From Nitzschia sp. pyKryTriq1 (Eukaryota; Bacillariophyta; Bacillariophyceae; Bacillariales; Bacillariaceae), in the NCBI GenBank assembly GCA_956465555.1, contig OY101117.1:2480001-2544000 (forward strand): a stretch of 64,000 nt of DNA, in the 5' to 3' direction. Numbering within the stretch: the first letter of the stretch is position 1; the number at the start of each line of letters is the position of its first letter. Below, piece by piece: positions 21,717-32,400 of the stretch. Made by a program: the position numbers and the translations under genes. A model generated the notes under the pieces. The model was not told the origin of the DNA, did no database searches, and worked only from the letters and a program-made list of their open reading frames with translations.

Positions 21717-23429
21717 TCAGGTCCAGGGTAGAAAGTTAACATGTAGAATAACTCCCAAGATCATGAATAGAGCAGTATAGACTTCAACAAATTGGCGCAA
21801 TCGGACGCTTTTATCCTGCAAACGGCACCATGTCAAGAACCAGATAATGGCTGGCGAGGAAGAGCAGATCATTCGCGTGGAAATTTGGATGTGTGCCACT
21901 ACCAAGCCCACCAGAGTAAGCCCAGCCAAAATGGCATAGTGACCGAGCAGTCTTGGATTGTAAACCAAAAAGTCATGCAGGGGAATACTTTTTTCGTCCG
22001 ATGATGATTGACTTGCGTCCGGCTGATCCGACACGGAGTCTGCCAGTGCTCGAATCGGCCAACCAAGTAATAGCATGTAGGGTGTTCTGGGCAATTTCCC
22101 TTTTCCATAAGTCATCATGCTATTTCGTATCCAGAGGACCACGCCCATCGCGCTCAGACCCAGAATGGGTGCGGCCAACAGAAAGTTGGGAATTTGCTTG
22201 ATATCATAATAGCGAAGAAATCCCACATTCCAGTGTCTTCGTTGAGTCCAACCGTACAATGAAAACGACGAGGATTGATCTTCGCACCACAATGGGTTGA
22301 TAGGAATATCGGGATTATCGCAGTGTCGTGCATATCCGGTAATGTCATGGTGCCGCACTGGCAGAAATATCAAAATCGCACCACCCACCATGGTCAAGAT
22401 AGTCGACAGGCGTGATATCGTAGATGTATTCCCTTTCCGAGATGTTGGGTTTGTCGTGAACAAGCAGACGTGCCCGATTGCTTGAAGAAGGAGCCAAAGA
22501 CAATGAATACTTCCATTGGATCGAGTAAATGATGCCATCATCCATGTCGGGATTGCGAACCAGTATTTCTGTTTCACAAAGGATGCATGCCCCAGCAGCG
22601 TCAACGCTCCAAATAAGGATTCTGAATAATTGGTAGCAAAGAAGACACTTGCTGGGTTCCATATTCCATAAACCAAACAAGCTGCCGTTGCAATCTGTCG
22701 TCGTTGGTCCAATTTGTTGTCTTTCAATGATGGAATTGGAAGAAGAATCGACATGGTCAACGAATAAAGAGATAACGTGGCCAATATCAAGCACGCTGTA
22801 TTCACAAGCACCCCCACCAAAACAACCAAACACTCAAATGTGGGGGGAAGAAACATTGAAGCAGGAGCCCAACGGATCCAAACGATTGCCACATTGTGGA
22901 GAATCAGGGGGTAGAAAGGAAAAAAGGCATGCGCTTGTTCCGAGTCCGAAAAATCACATGTTCCGATATCGGTGTCGTCGTCGTCGTCGTCGCCTTCTTG
23001 ACAACTAATTGGTGGATCTCGGAGACTCGGTCGAACTGCCAAGTTTAAAAATCGAGCCGCGTCCCATTTGGTCAGAGGCGAGAGAAAGAATTTCCAAACT
23101 GCTGTCGTCAGAATTCTTGGTTGGGAGGAATTTGGAGTCGTGGTCGTCATCGAACAACTCAAAGCCGTCCGCGCCGTCAACTCGCCACAGGATTGTTCTG
23201 GCAGGCAAAAGCATAAATTTTGTTCGCTCAGTCGCAAATCAAAGCGGTGAACATCGTCGCCTGGATTGTGGTCGGGAATCAAATAGCACGAGACTCCCAT
23301 CGACAGCAGGAGCAGTAGTCGGAATATCAAAATCTTTGCCACCAAGCTTCTTCTGCTGGAAGGATTTCTGCATGGTGGGTCGTCGTCCTTCTCCAGCCCT
23401 CCTATTCGAAAATTAGTATAGAAGCTCAT
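21717..23429 (-). CDS. PIGV: GPI mannosyltransferase 2 (PIG-V/Gpi18)
   Basis: 570 residues from the ATG at 23429; the frame is open slightly further upstream but only from a TTG. Family motifs: LTKWDAARFL in the first lumenal loop (about 113-122), EQAHAFFPFYPL, and YGIWNPASVFFATNYSESLFG. Many hydrophobic segments throughout, as expected for an ER multi-pass enzyme that adds the second mannose to the glycosylphosphatidylinositol precursor. A short Asp repeat (GAC/GTC at 22970-22995) sits in the first lumenal loop. It converges on NAF1 with only 44 bases between stop codons, so the two transcripts' 3' ends probably overlap. Confidence 0.9.
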   Translation of the reverse strand: MSFYTNFRIGGLEKDDDPPCRNPSSRRSLVAKILIFRLLLLLSMGVSCYLIPDHNPGDDVHRFDLRLSEQNLCFCLPEQSCGELTARTALSCSMTTTTPNSSQPRILTTAVWKFFLSPLTKWDAARFLNLAVRPSLRDPPISCQEGDDDDDDTDIGTCDFSDSEQAHAFFPFYPLILHNVAIVWIRWAPASMFLPPTFECLVVLVGVLVNTACLILATLSLYSLTMSILLPIPSLKDNKLDQRRQIATAACLVYGIWNPASVFFATNYSESLFGALTLLGHASFVKQKYWFAIPTWMMASFTRSNGSIHCLWLLLQAIGHVCLFTTNPTSRKGNTSTISRLSTILTMVGGAILIFLPVRHHDITGYARHCDNPDIPINPLWCEDQSSSFSLYGWTQRRHWNVGFLRYYDIKQIPNFLLAAPILGLSAMGVVLWIRNSMMTYGKGKLPRTPYMLLLGWPIRALADSVSDQPDASQSSSDEKSIPLHDFLVYNPRLLGHYAILAGLTLVGLVVAHIQISTRMICSSSPAIIWFLTWCRLQDKSVRLRQFVEVYTALFMILGVILHVNFLPWT

Positions 23430-24394
23430 CTTCGTAGAGAAGTTAATGACGGAGTATAGCAAACTGGAGTGATGCAGGAGGGAGTGTCGTTAGAGTGTCG
23501 GTTCGTCATGGAGAGAGGAGAGGAGAGGAGTAGACATACCGGTACCGGTAGTGCCAGGTACGAACTCGTAGTGGGAGGGAGTGGATCAGCAGTCAATACT
23601 AATACTGTACTACTACTAGTCCCGGTAGAGTAAGAGTGGATGGAGAGATGGGGGGACGATGATCGATCGCATCGATGATGGATCGCCATCCATGCATACT
23701 AGTAGCCGTACAGTACAAGTAACGTACCGGTACAGTACGGTACTTGTACTGTACCAGGTACATAAACATACATACCAGGTACCGGTAACATGCTTCCCGG
23801 GAACGGCATCCTCGCATTTTCCTTTGCACATGTATTGGCGAGTGTCTGGACGGAAAAGAAGATACACACTGGATGTAGATGATTATCGCGCACAACAGCC
23901 CTCAACGTAGACTATTTATTTACCTGCTACTATATATAGTTACTGTAGTATGCACTACTGTACGACATTCCAAACGCACCAAGGACCAATCAAATGCGGT
24001 ACAAAATTGAAGCGACATTTGTGACATTTCCATCATACAGTAGCCCCGCCCCGGGCTCTCTTTTTCGGGCTACACAGGTACTACAGTACTTGCTTGTATG
24101 TACTTGTACTACAGTATTGGTCGGCTCTAAAAGCGGGCGCGCCATAAAGAGCGATACAAAAATATATTCATAGCTGTAGTAAAATTGTATGTAGGGCCGT
24201 TAAGGATGTCCAACGACTCCTGGAAAAGATGCCTTTTTATGTGTGGAGTCGAAAATGTAGAACCGACGCATTGGATGCTCACTAGTTTTTTCACTCGACT
24301 TGGCGATCACAAAAACGGGTATTTTTGTTGATAAATAGCTGATAGCTACCATCGCCATACTTTTTTCATTTTGCAAAAAATCATCAACGCAACC
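23430..24394. other. Intergenic, GTAC-word rich
   Basis: Divergent region between PIG-V (-) and the Asn-rich protein (+). Dense GTACCGGTAC/GTACTTGTAC words at 23535-23790 and again near 24075-24120. No supported gene. Confidence 0.5.
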
Positions 24395-25793
24395 ATGCTA
24401 TTCAAGTCTGCTGCCGTCGCTTCTTTTGTGGCCTCCGCTGCCGCTTTCGTTCCTAATGGAGATATCCAAGCTGACTCCAAGATTGGACAAAAGCTCATGA
24501 GCAAAGCTCGTGCCCTCGAACAAAATGGACAAAACACCTGGATGACCGGATATTCCATCAAGTACCTCGGTTGCTCTTCTTTGATCCAAGTCAGCGGCGA
24601 AGGGCAAGGCGGAAATCAGCAAGATGGTGGTTCTTTGTTGTACACCCAAAACTTGGCCAAGTTTGGTCTTTGCAAGGACTCCGAAGTTTCGTGCTCGAGC
24701 TGTGGAAGCGGATCCGCCCAGTACGTCGTCAACATGAACGACTTTGTGGATGCCTGGACTGAATCTAAGATGGAAGCTCAACAACAAGCTTGCGAAAATG
24801 TTCGGGAGAACTGCTACTGCGACAACGCTAACGACGACCAAGCCTGCGAATCCTCGTGCTACACCGCAATGGGCATGGACTACTGCATCGAGTACGAAGA
24901 TGAAGAGGAATTCGAAGTCCAGCGTTTCATGGAGTGCGGACGTAAGTTTTTATGAAACTTTGAATCTGGCTACCCGGTATTGTTTTTTTCGGCTTCGCAA
25001 CATCCTCACTGCTTTCTTCTTCCTTCCTTGCCAATCAACAGAAATGGAAGGTGCCAATGGAAACAATAACAACAACAATAACAACAACGGCAACTATAAC
25101 AACAATGCCCAGGTTTACAACGGCATCGACATGAGCGCCGTTTATTACACTGGACTTAGCTGCTCCAACGGCTATGACATCAATCTTGCTGTCTTCAAGG
25201 ATTCTGGCTGCACGAATAAGGCTGTATCTGGCACCTATGAGGCCTTCAACTACGGCGCCTCCCTTCCCTACGAAAAGCAATCGTTGATTTCCAAGGGCGA
25301 GTGCATGTCTTGTATGCAAGCTCAGGACAACAACAACAACAATAACAACAACAACAACAACAACAACAGTAAGTCCCATCAGAGGTTCTCGATATTCATT
25401 ATGCACATCGTGCCTGACCAACTTTTCTTTCCCGCGTGTGTTCATTGATAAATTATAGACAACTACAACGCTGAAGTCACCGAGATGTGCGCCCAAGCTT
25501 ACCAGGGAGCTGCCAAGTGCGAGACCAGCTTGGAAACCGGAAACGCCTACTTCTACGCCGACACCACTGGATGTGACTACATCAAGAACATCCTTCCTCG
25601 TTTGAGCAAGGCCTCCAGCAAGGTTTCGTCCGGAGGTTCTGCCAGTGCTGCCGGCGGCAGTGCCTCGACTGCTTTCGCCGTCATCTTCTTCCTGACATCG
25701 GCTGTATTGGGAGCTTACTCGTTCTTCCTTTACCGAAAGATCCACCGCGCGAAGGTCAATCTGGCCCAATCCGAGGGGATGATGATGGCATAA
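24395..25793 (+). CDS. Cys-rich, poly-Asn type I membrane protein (diatom surface/matrix candidate)
   Basis: Three exons: 24395-24941, 25042-25368, 25459-25793 (GT-AG), 402 residues. N-terminal signal peptide ending ASAAAF, then a mature part with R-A-L at 39-41, a Cys-rich region (about 60-180, many Cys pairs such as CSSCGSG and CYCDNAND), two poly-Asn tracts encoded by AAC/AAT repeats (one directly before each of the two middle conserved segments, one ending at the second intron), a second Cys block, and a C-terminal membrane helix (AVIFFLTSAVLGAYSFFLY) followed by a short basic tail RKIHRAKVNLAQSEG. The architecture (signal peptide, R-x-L, Asn-rich plus Cys-rich lumenal part, one C-terminal helix) resembles silicanin-type silica vesicle proteins, but I cannot show homology. 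AAAF could also be read as a plastid signal; the single C-terminal helix and Cys content favour the secretory route. Confidence 0.8.
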
Positions 25794-26893
25794 GCGTGCT
25801 TGCCAAGCATCTGTCGTTCACGAGAGTAACATTTTGTTTGTTTTCGTGACAAATAGGATTAGAACAGCAGTAGGAATTGCTGCTGTCCAATCGCTCGTGT
25901 GATGTTATTATATCGTCTTTGTACTAGTGTGGATTACATAAGCAAACAATAGGAAGTGAGTTCTTACTGATATTATTCAAACTTCTCCCATATATCGCTT
26001 GTTCTTTTGGTGGTGGATCTTCTAAAAAATCTTTGACGGTCAGAGCACTACCACTACCACCAGAAGACGACTGACTGACTCACTCCTCTTCTTGTACTAC
26101 CGGAATCGACTGTCGCAGACAGTGCTATCTCTTGAGCAAGTTATCCCTACTAGCTAGTAGTTGCTCAGGCAGTGGAGTATAGTACGGGGTATAGACAGTA
26201 GCTACTGATACAGGCAGGCAAACAGAAGGGCCTATACTTATTTAGGGTTGTTATGTAGGTACTTGTACTAGGACGGCTGGAGAAGACACCACCATACGAA
26301 CTGTAGGTCCCTCTCTCTACTACTACCGGTAGTACTCGTAGACTTGAGAGGAAACCGTGTGACGCGGAGTGGTTAGAGGCACCCAGCGGCGAGCTGACTG
26401 ACGTAGTCGTTGTTAGACGTCGAAGTTGGGGAAAGCTGAGGTAGCGCAGGCCAGACGGCTCAGAGTGAACGATTCAAGAGAGAAGGCTGCGGCTGGCTCC
26501 CGATTGCTGGCTGTGCGAGTCCAACGCTCGACGTAGTCGTTGTTAGACGCTAAAACATTGGAAAGGAGGTTGGTCGGATTAGTCGTCTACGTAAGCGGCA
26601 GCCGGCCAGACGCAGGCGCTGGATTTCGGTGGAAGATCGAGATGAGAGATCGAGATGACGATGGCGACGAGGTGTTGCAGTTGTTGACTGTTGAACGCGA
26701 CTCAGGACCATTGTGATGGCGAACAGCGAGATGACCGCGCTGTTGGCAATCGGCGCAATAGCTACTCGTACAACTAATTTGACTATACGTATATCCTACT
26801 GTCGCTGCTAATAGAATTGCTACGTTGCTTTTTGAGCTCGCGGACAGAAACCAAAGACGCTTGTAACAATTGGTTTATCAGAAAGATCTCAAA
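25794..26893. other. Intergenic with imperfect duplication
   Basis: No gene seen. GACGTAGTCGTTGTTAGACG occurs at 26400-26419 and again at 26530-26549, 130 bp apart, with weaker similarity around each copy (GGCCAGACG near 26449 and 26602), suggesting an old tandem duplication. The promoter of the CSN3 gene should be at the right end. Confidence 0.55.
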
Positions 26894-28507
26894 ATGGACA
26901 CAGCCGGCGGTGATGCTGGAGCGGCGGACCAACCGGAGGGAGAGGCGACTCCCGCCGCCTTCCTCCAAGATCCAGTTGCGTTCTTGTCCGCCATTGCGGT
27001 AAAGCCCCCTTCTCAGCAATCAATGGATCAACTTGGTGGACCTGTGTCGAAATGGTTTGTGAACAAATCGGCTGCCAATAAGGAATCGTCCGTGTCTCCT
27101 TTGGCGGCCGCGTACCTCCAAGCCGCAGCGGTGCATTTGCAGGAGACGGCTCTTCCTGCCGGAAATGCTATGCTCGAAGCGGTCGCCACCAAGAAGGAAT
27201 ACGAAGTGGTAACGGTACGTTATTGAATACGTTTGAAAACACATTTGTGAACAGCACTGCCTATTTCGTTCGACTATAGTCCCCACATCTGATTCATTCT
27301 CGTTCCTTCCATTGTATCTTTATTTTAGGCTGTGGGCGTGTGTGCCACGCTTTGTATGGATCGACGCGGGGCTATAACGGGCTCGGGAATTCTACCTACC
27401 TTGGGAAATTTAGTGTTGAATAGTCAGACGCAGAATGCCAATCAGCTGTCTCAAGTAGGGGTGGAATTTCTACAGTGCGCCCTCTTGGCCGAGCAATATC
27501 GATACGCTGCCAGATTAGTGGATGGAACCTGGCCACGACCCGATATGACTGTGAATGTCAAGTTGGTTCTTCGATATTACTACTTGCGAGGGATGATTCA
27601 TTTGGGCTGCAATGACTTTGTGATGGCTCATCGGTGCTTTTGGACATGCTTGAGTGTCCCTGCTGAAGTCTGTTGCAAGATTGCAGTAGAGGCTTGGAAG
27701 AAACTTGTGCTAGTGCAGTGCTTAATGAACGATGGAACCGACCCAGAAAACAACAAAACGAGCCTCCCAAAATCTCTGCCTACCTGTATGGGTCGACTCC
27801 TGACGTCCTCGAAGGAAGCCGCGAGCTTTACCTCCTCATTTTCAGAAGCCAAGGGAAGCGGTGGTACCAAGCGATCACAACCATCAAAAGGCTTCCTTGG
27901 CTCCATGAACGAGCAGGTGCTCTCACAAACACGTAGCTCCAAGAAATCGAAAAAGATCGACACTGAGTCGACCGCTTGTTACATGGACATCGTGGATGCC
28001 TTCTACAAGCGTGACAAAACCCGCCTAGAGTCTTTGATAGTCGAACAAAATGCTACACTCCAATCGGATGGGAATTTCGGGCTCGTGCAACAATGCCACA
28101 CGCAATTGATCAACAACCAAGTCCGCCACATATCCAAAATGTATTCTGTTGTCTCTGTCTCCAAGGCAGCCACTCTACTGGGAATTGATTCTTCCGTTTC
28201 TGGCGATGCCGCTAGCCAACAAGTGGTTGCCCTGTTATGTCGGTCGGGTGTCCCCTGTGAGGTACAGGAAGATGGTATGATAATCTTTGGCAATGACGAC
28301 GATCAAGAGAATAGTACCACGGCCACTTCTTCATTGGTAGATTTGGCAGAATGGATGACCTTGCTAGAAAAGGTGCAACGCTTGGATGTCAATATTCTGA
28401 CCAGTGCTCGATATCAAACATTGGTTCGAAAGGAACTGGTCAGCGGCGGGGCAGCGAAAGCAGCAGCCGCGTTGAGTGCGGGACCCCGTGGTGTGGACGA
28501 TATTTAG
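26894..28507 (+). CDS. CSN3: COP9 signalosome subunit 3 (CSN3)
   Basis: Two exons, 26894-27214 and 27329-28507, phase 0, 499 residues. LVLRYYYLRGMIHLGCNDFVMAHRCF and AVEAWKKLVLVQCL match the helical-repeat region of CSN3; the PCI winged-helix lies near residues 364-430 (QLINNQVRHISKMYSVVSVS...EVQEDGMIIF). CSN3 is a scaffold subunit of the COP9 signalosome, which removes Nedd8 from cullin-RING ubiquitin ligases. The C-terminus ends in an Ala-rich stretch. The ATG at 26894 (AAAATGG) is chosen because the open frame upstream has no ATG. Confidence 0.88.
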
Positions 28508-29439
28508 AAGATGACTTAGCTCAGAACAGTCGATGTCAGTGCATGCATACCAGTGCAAGTACGTCGAGCTACAACATACTGTACTAATTGCTGGTACCAA
28601 TCATCCATCGAGCCCAAACAGCTCTTGCAGGAGTTTTTAGTATCATCAGCGGAACATTTTCCATCCGAGGAGAAAAATCATCGTTCAAAAACAGTCAGTC
28701 CTAACTACTCTGATCAAACTTCACAGATACGAGTAGCAGACCCGGAGTGGTCTCTATTGTAGACTTTTTCTGACTAGCTGGAGGAGCAACGATGTAGAGA
28801 TACTGTAGAATTCTAGTAAAGACACAACTGCAAGACGTGACTTTTGCCGACGCGCTTGCCGTGCGACGTTTTTAGCCGTGGCGCCGCTTCGCTTTGTCGG
28901 ACGGACGCACATCAGACAGCAGGATCTATCCGTTGAAATCCACGCGGAAAAGGATGATCCAAAAAATCAAAATCCAACAACGGGGATCCGCGCGAGAGCC
29001 AGTTGGAGTGCCGAGAGCGAGAGTATTACGTACCGGTACGTGTAGTGTGCTTTCGAATACTCCATCGTCATCACGCACCCCCCGCCGTGCTTGCCCGCTA
29101 CGGTACCAGGTAGTTTACTGTAAGCATCGCTATCACCCGTGCCCTATTCATTTTTTGATGAAGACCTTGGGATGCATTGGAAGATAAAACTTTTGGCATT
29201 ACCACCAACACCTAGTATATCATTCACGTGTTTGCCGACTTCAAATCGCCCCAGCCCGGAGGTGAAGAGCCTGTGCAGTCGATTTCCAACTAGCCACGAT
29301 CCACCTGCTGTCATTATAATTTGGATTCGACATATCCTGTTCCAGCCAGTGAAAGATTCCCGTTGGCGCGTATACTACCATCATTGCATTGTAGCCTCTC
29401 TCCATATCACCGTGAAACGACCAGCTTAACTCTGCCACG
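28508..29439. other. Intergenic, no gene seen
   Basis: 930 bases between CSN3 and the BEACH gene, both on +. GTACCGGTACGTGTAG at about 29031 is one of the recurrent intergenic words. No coding frame with recognisable content. Confidence 0.5.
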
Positions 29440-32400
29440 ATGATGCGCAACTGGTTCATGGGCTCCAAGAGCGCGGACGAGGACTCGAAACAAGACTTGT
29501 CCTCGTCAGCGCGTACCGGTAGTACCTCCAACTCTCAGTCGGATGCTGCTAACAGTAGGTGAGTCGCCCAAGGAGCCACCCACTTTCACACCCTCTCGTC
29601 TAGCTAGAAAACCAAATTACTCATTGCTCATTCATTATCTCTTGTTCAACCCTTTTGCTTCCAACATATAGCCGGTCCGCTGCTGCTCCCTCCTCCTTTA
29701 CTGGCGGAGCCTTGGACGCCTTTTCGTCTATGACTCGCCGCGGGATGATGGGATCGGCGGACGCTGAAATTGAACGCAAGGTCAGTTTGGCTGCTCGAAA
29801 TCTCTGCTACGGAGTTCAGCGGATTGTCATGGCGGCCAAGGGCAAGTCAGGGGTGGAATGGAAAACCGAACTCCTGACTTTGCTGGGTGGATCGGATGAT
29901 GAGCACCCCAAGGATCATTGCGATATGGACATATTATTGCTGGCCCCAAAGTCGGAAAAATTTGTTCTCAGATGTTTGGAGAATGAATTGCCGCCCAACA
30001 TGATTCATTGTTTGCGATTGCTCCGGGTACTGGAGCTTCAACATGCAACCCAGCAACACAAGGAGAACGAAGGCAAGGGCAATGCCAATCGTACCATTAA
30101 ACCGATATCAAGTAGAGCAACTGGCAAGGTTAGCCAGTTGCTATGTACTCTTTGTACCGATCCATCGGTTGGAGAGCAGTTGCGGCCACACTTGTTTGGC
30201 TTGCTGGCGCTTTCTGGGGCCTCCTATCCGGCCACGGGTGTTCATGTGGCCAGGGCAGCTTCACAAGTCATTATTGCTTTTGCGGAACGGTGTCTGTCGC
30301 AGAGTCTGGTATGGTTCTTGCACGATCGTAAAATGATCATTCACATGACGGACGATATCAAGGAACTGTGTGGACTAACTTCCAACAGTGCCGCCCAATC
30401 AAATCCCACCAACACAATGAGTCTTTACGGAGCCGAGGCGGAAGAGCATGGGTTGTGGGCGATTTCCTTGTCGACAGTTGTTCATTTGGTCGTCAATTCC
30501 TGTCGTCACAACTGCCGAGAACTTCTAAAGGATTTTGAAACTGCAAAGGGGAACCAAGTACTAGAGGGCGCGATCCTTGAATCCAAGTCGAGCCACGGAA
30601 AGAAACTAATGGAACTGGTACCACTGTTGGCAATGTGCAAAGCATCAGACGAGCAAGAAGATAAGGACGAAATCACCGCCATGGTCGATCCTGACACGCA
30701 CAAACTTGTAGGCAACCCAGCGGCGTTTGCAATCATGGAGGAGCTCATGTACCGTTCCATCCCGTTGCTGCAGTCCTATATGGAAGAACACGATCAAAAA
30801 CCCGAAATTGGTACTGATCAATCTATCAGAGAACTTGCAGAGTATTCGTTACAAGTGGCCGCCAAAGTACGGTTCTCCGAGGTGGACAATACCGAAACGG
30901 AATCGTCCACAACTCCTGGCTTTGACCTCGCTACTGATTTGTTGTTGGCATGCCTGAATCTTTATTCGGAACACTCTATGAACTACGACATGCTCGAAGC
31001 ACGAACAAGAATTCTTACCGTCTACATCTTGGCCTTTCCAACATTCAAAGATGAAAATCTCAAAGTCCTTATTATGAAAACGATTGAATTTGTGGTGACA
31101 GGAATGACTGGATCCAAGGCGATGCAACCTTTCAGTATTCTTAGTGAGATTTTTGTTGCCATCTGCAAGGCACTTCTGAAAGGAGGTAGTCTCAATAATG
31201 GATCAACCACGGAGCAAGAAGAACTCATGATGGAGGGACTTTTTGCTGACACCGATCTGATCAACGAATCCCTCGAGAAACTCTTCCAGTTCGACAGTCG
31301 AGTAGGCCCTGCCATCATTCGGTCTGGGACAATCACACGCATCGTCGATAAGGTCTCGAAATTGCTACTCGAGGAGCTCAATTCCAAGAAAGAAACCTGG
31401 AGAAAGTCCTTCGAAGATAATGGTGAGATCTTTTTCGAACCGCCAGCGACGACGCCATTGGACAGTGTCTGCGCGGCCGTGTGTCGGGTGCTAGCACTTA
31501 TCATGGGCCAGCAATCCAGAGCAAATACACCCTTGTTGACCCCTCCTCCCGATGGCGAGCAGCCCAGTGACATTCTTTTTCTTCTGGAAACGTCTGTCAA
31601 GGAACTTGGCGAGGAGTCGGCAACTGCCGCTTTTGGTGTATTTCAACGAATCATGTCGTCGAGAGAAACCCTCGACCTACTACGAGGAGATATGACATTC
31701 TGTCTGGGTCTCATTGATTATTTTGCTAAAATCATGAGTCGAATTTGTGGTGTGCCTTCAGTGGCTCAAAAGTTTGTATCGAAAAAGACCTTGAACCGGA
31801 GTGCAGTGGACGAAATCAAGTTTGAACCGAAGGGACCCCTCAATAAAGTGTATCTTCAGCGAATCATTGGCCTCTTTACAATGATCAAGAAAGTATTGGA
31901 GGTCAGCAGTCTAGCCAAGGAAGCCTTCCGTCTTTCAAGGGGCTTTGAGACCATGACGAAAGCTGTTCTGACAGTAGGCGGCTTGGCAGTACAAGAGAAT
32001 GGCGACGATACAGAAAACCGGGAAAATCTGCTTGGAATGTTTGAAACGATGCTTTCAGTGGTTGATGCTGCAATCGGCTTCAACTCCCGCGAACATTTCG
32101 ACGTCACGGAGTTGGATCCTTTGGGTAGATTACCGGTGATACTGCCAGCAGACACTCTTGTCGACCCCATTTCGACACAGCACTCCCCTCCCAAGGCTGC
32201 CGCAAGGAATCTTTACTACCTCAGACTCAAAGCCTTTTATTTGGACTTTGCCGTGGCAATGTGTCAAACAAGAATTCTCGAACGACCCGACAGCGCGGTC
32301 CCGATTATGGAGCTTGCCATGTCGCACATGGACCCCTCCTTCAGTCTAGCAAGAGTCGATTCCGACAAGGGCGGTACCAAAGTGCAGCTGATGCGTAACC

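Noticed and set aside
25035-25769. 244-residue minus-strand frame opposite the Asn-rich gene
   Set aside because: Its Val-rich runs are the antisense of the AAC repeats; the plus-strand model has a signal peptide, splice sites and a membrane helix.
26350-26420. tRNA-like A-box (GAGTGGTTAGAGGC)
   Set aside because: No matching B-box and no cloverleaf could be drawn; I found no convincing tRNA anywhere in the window.
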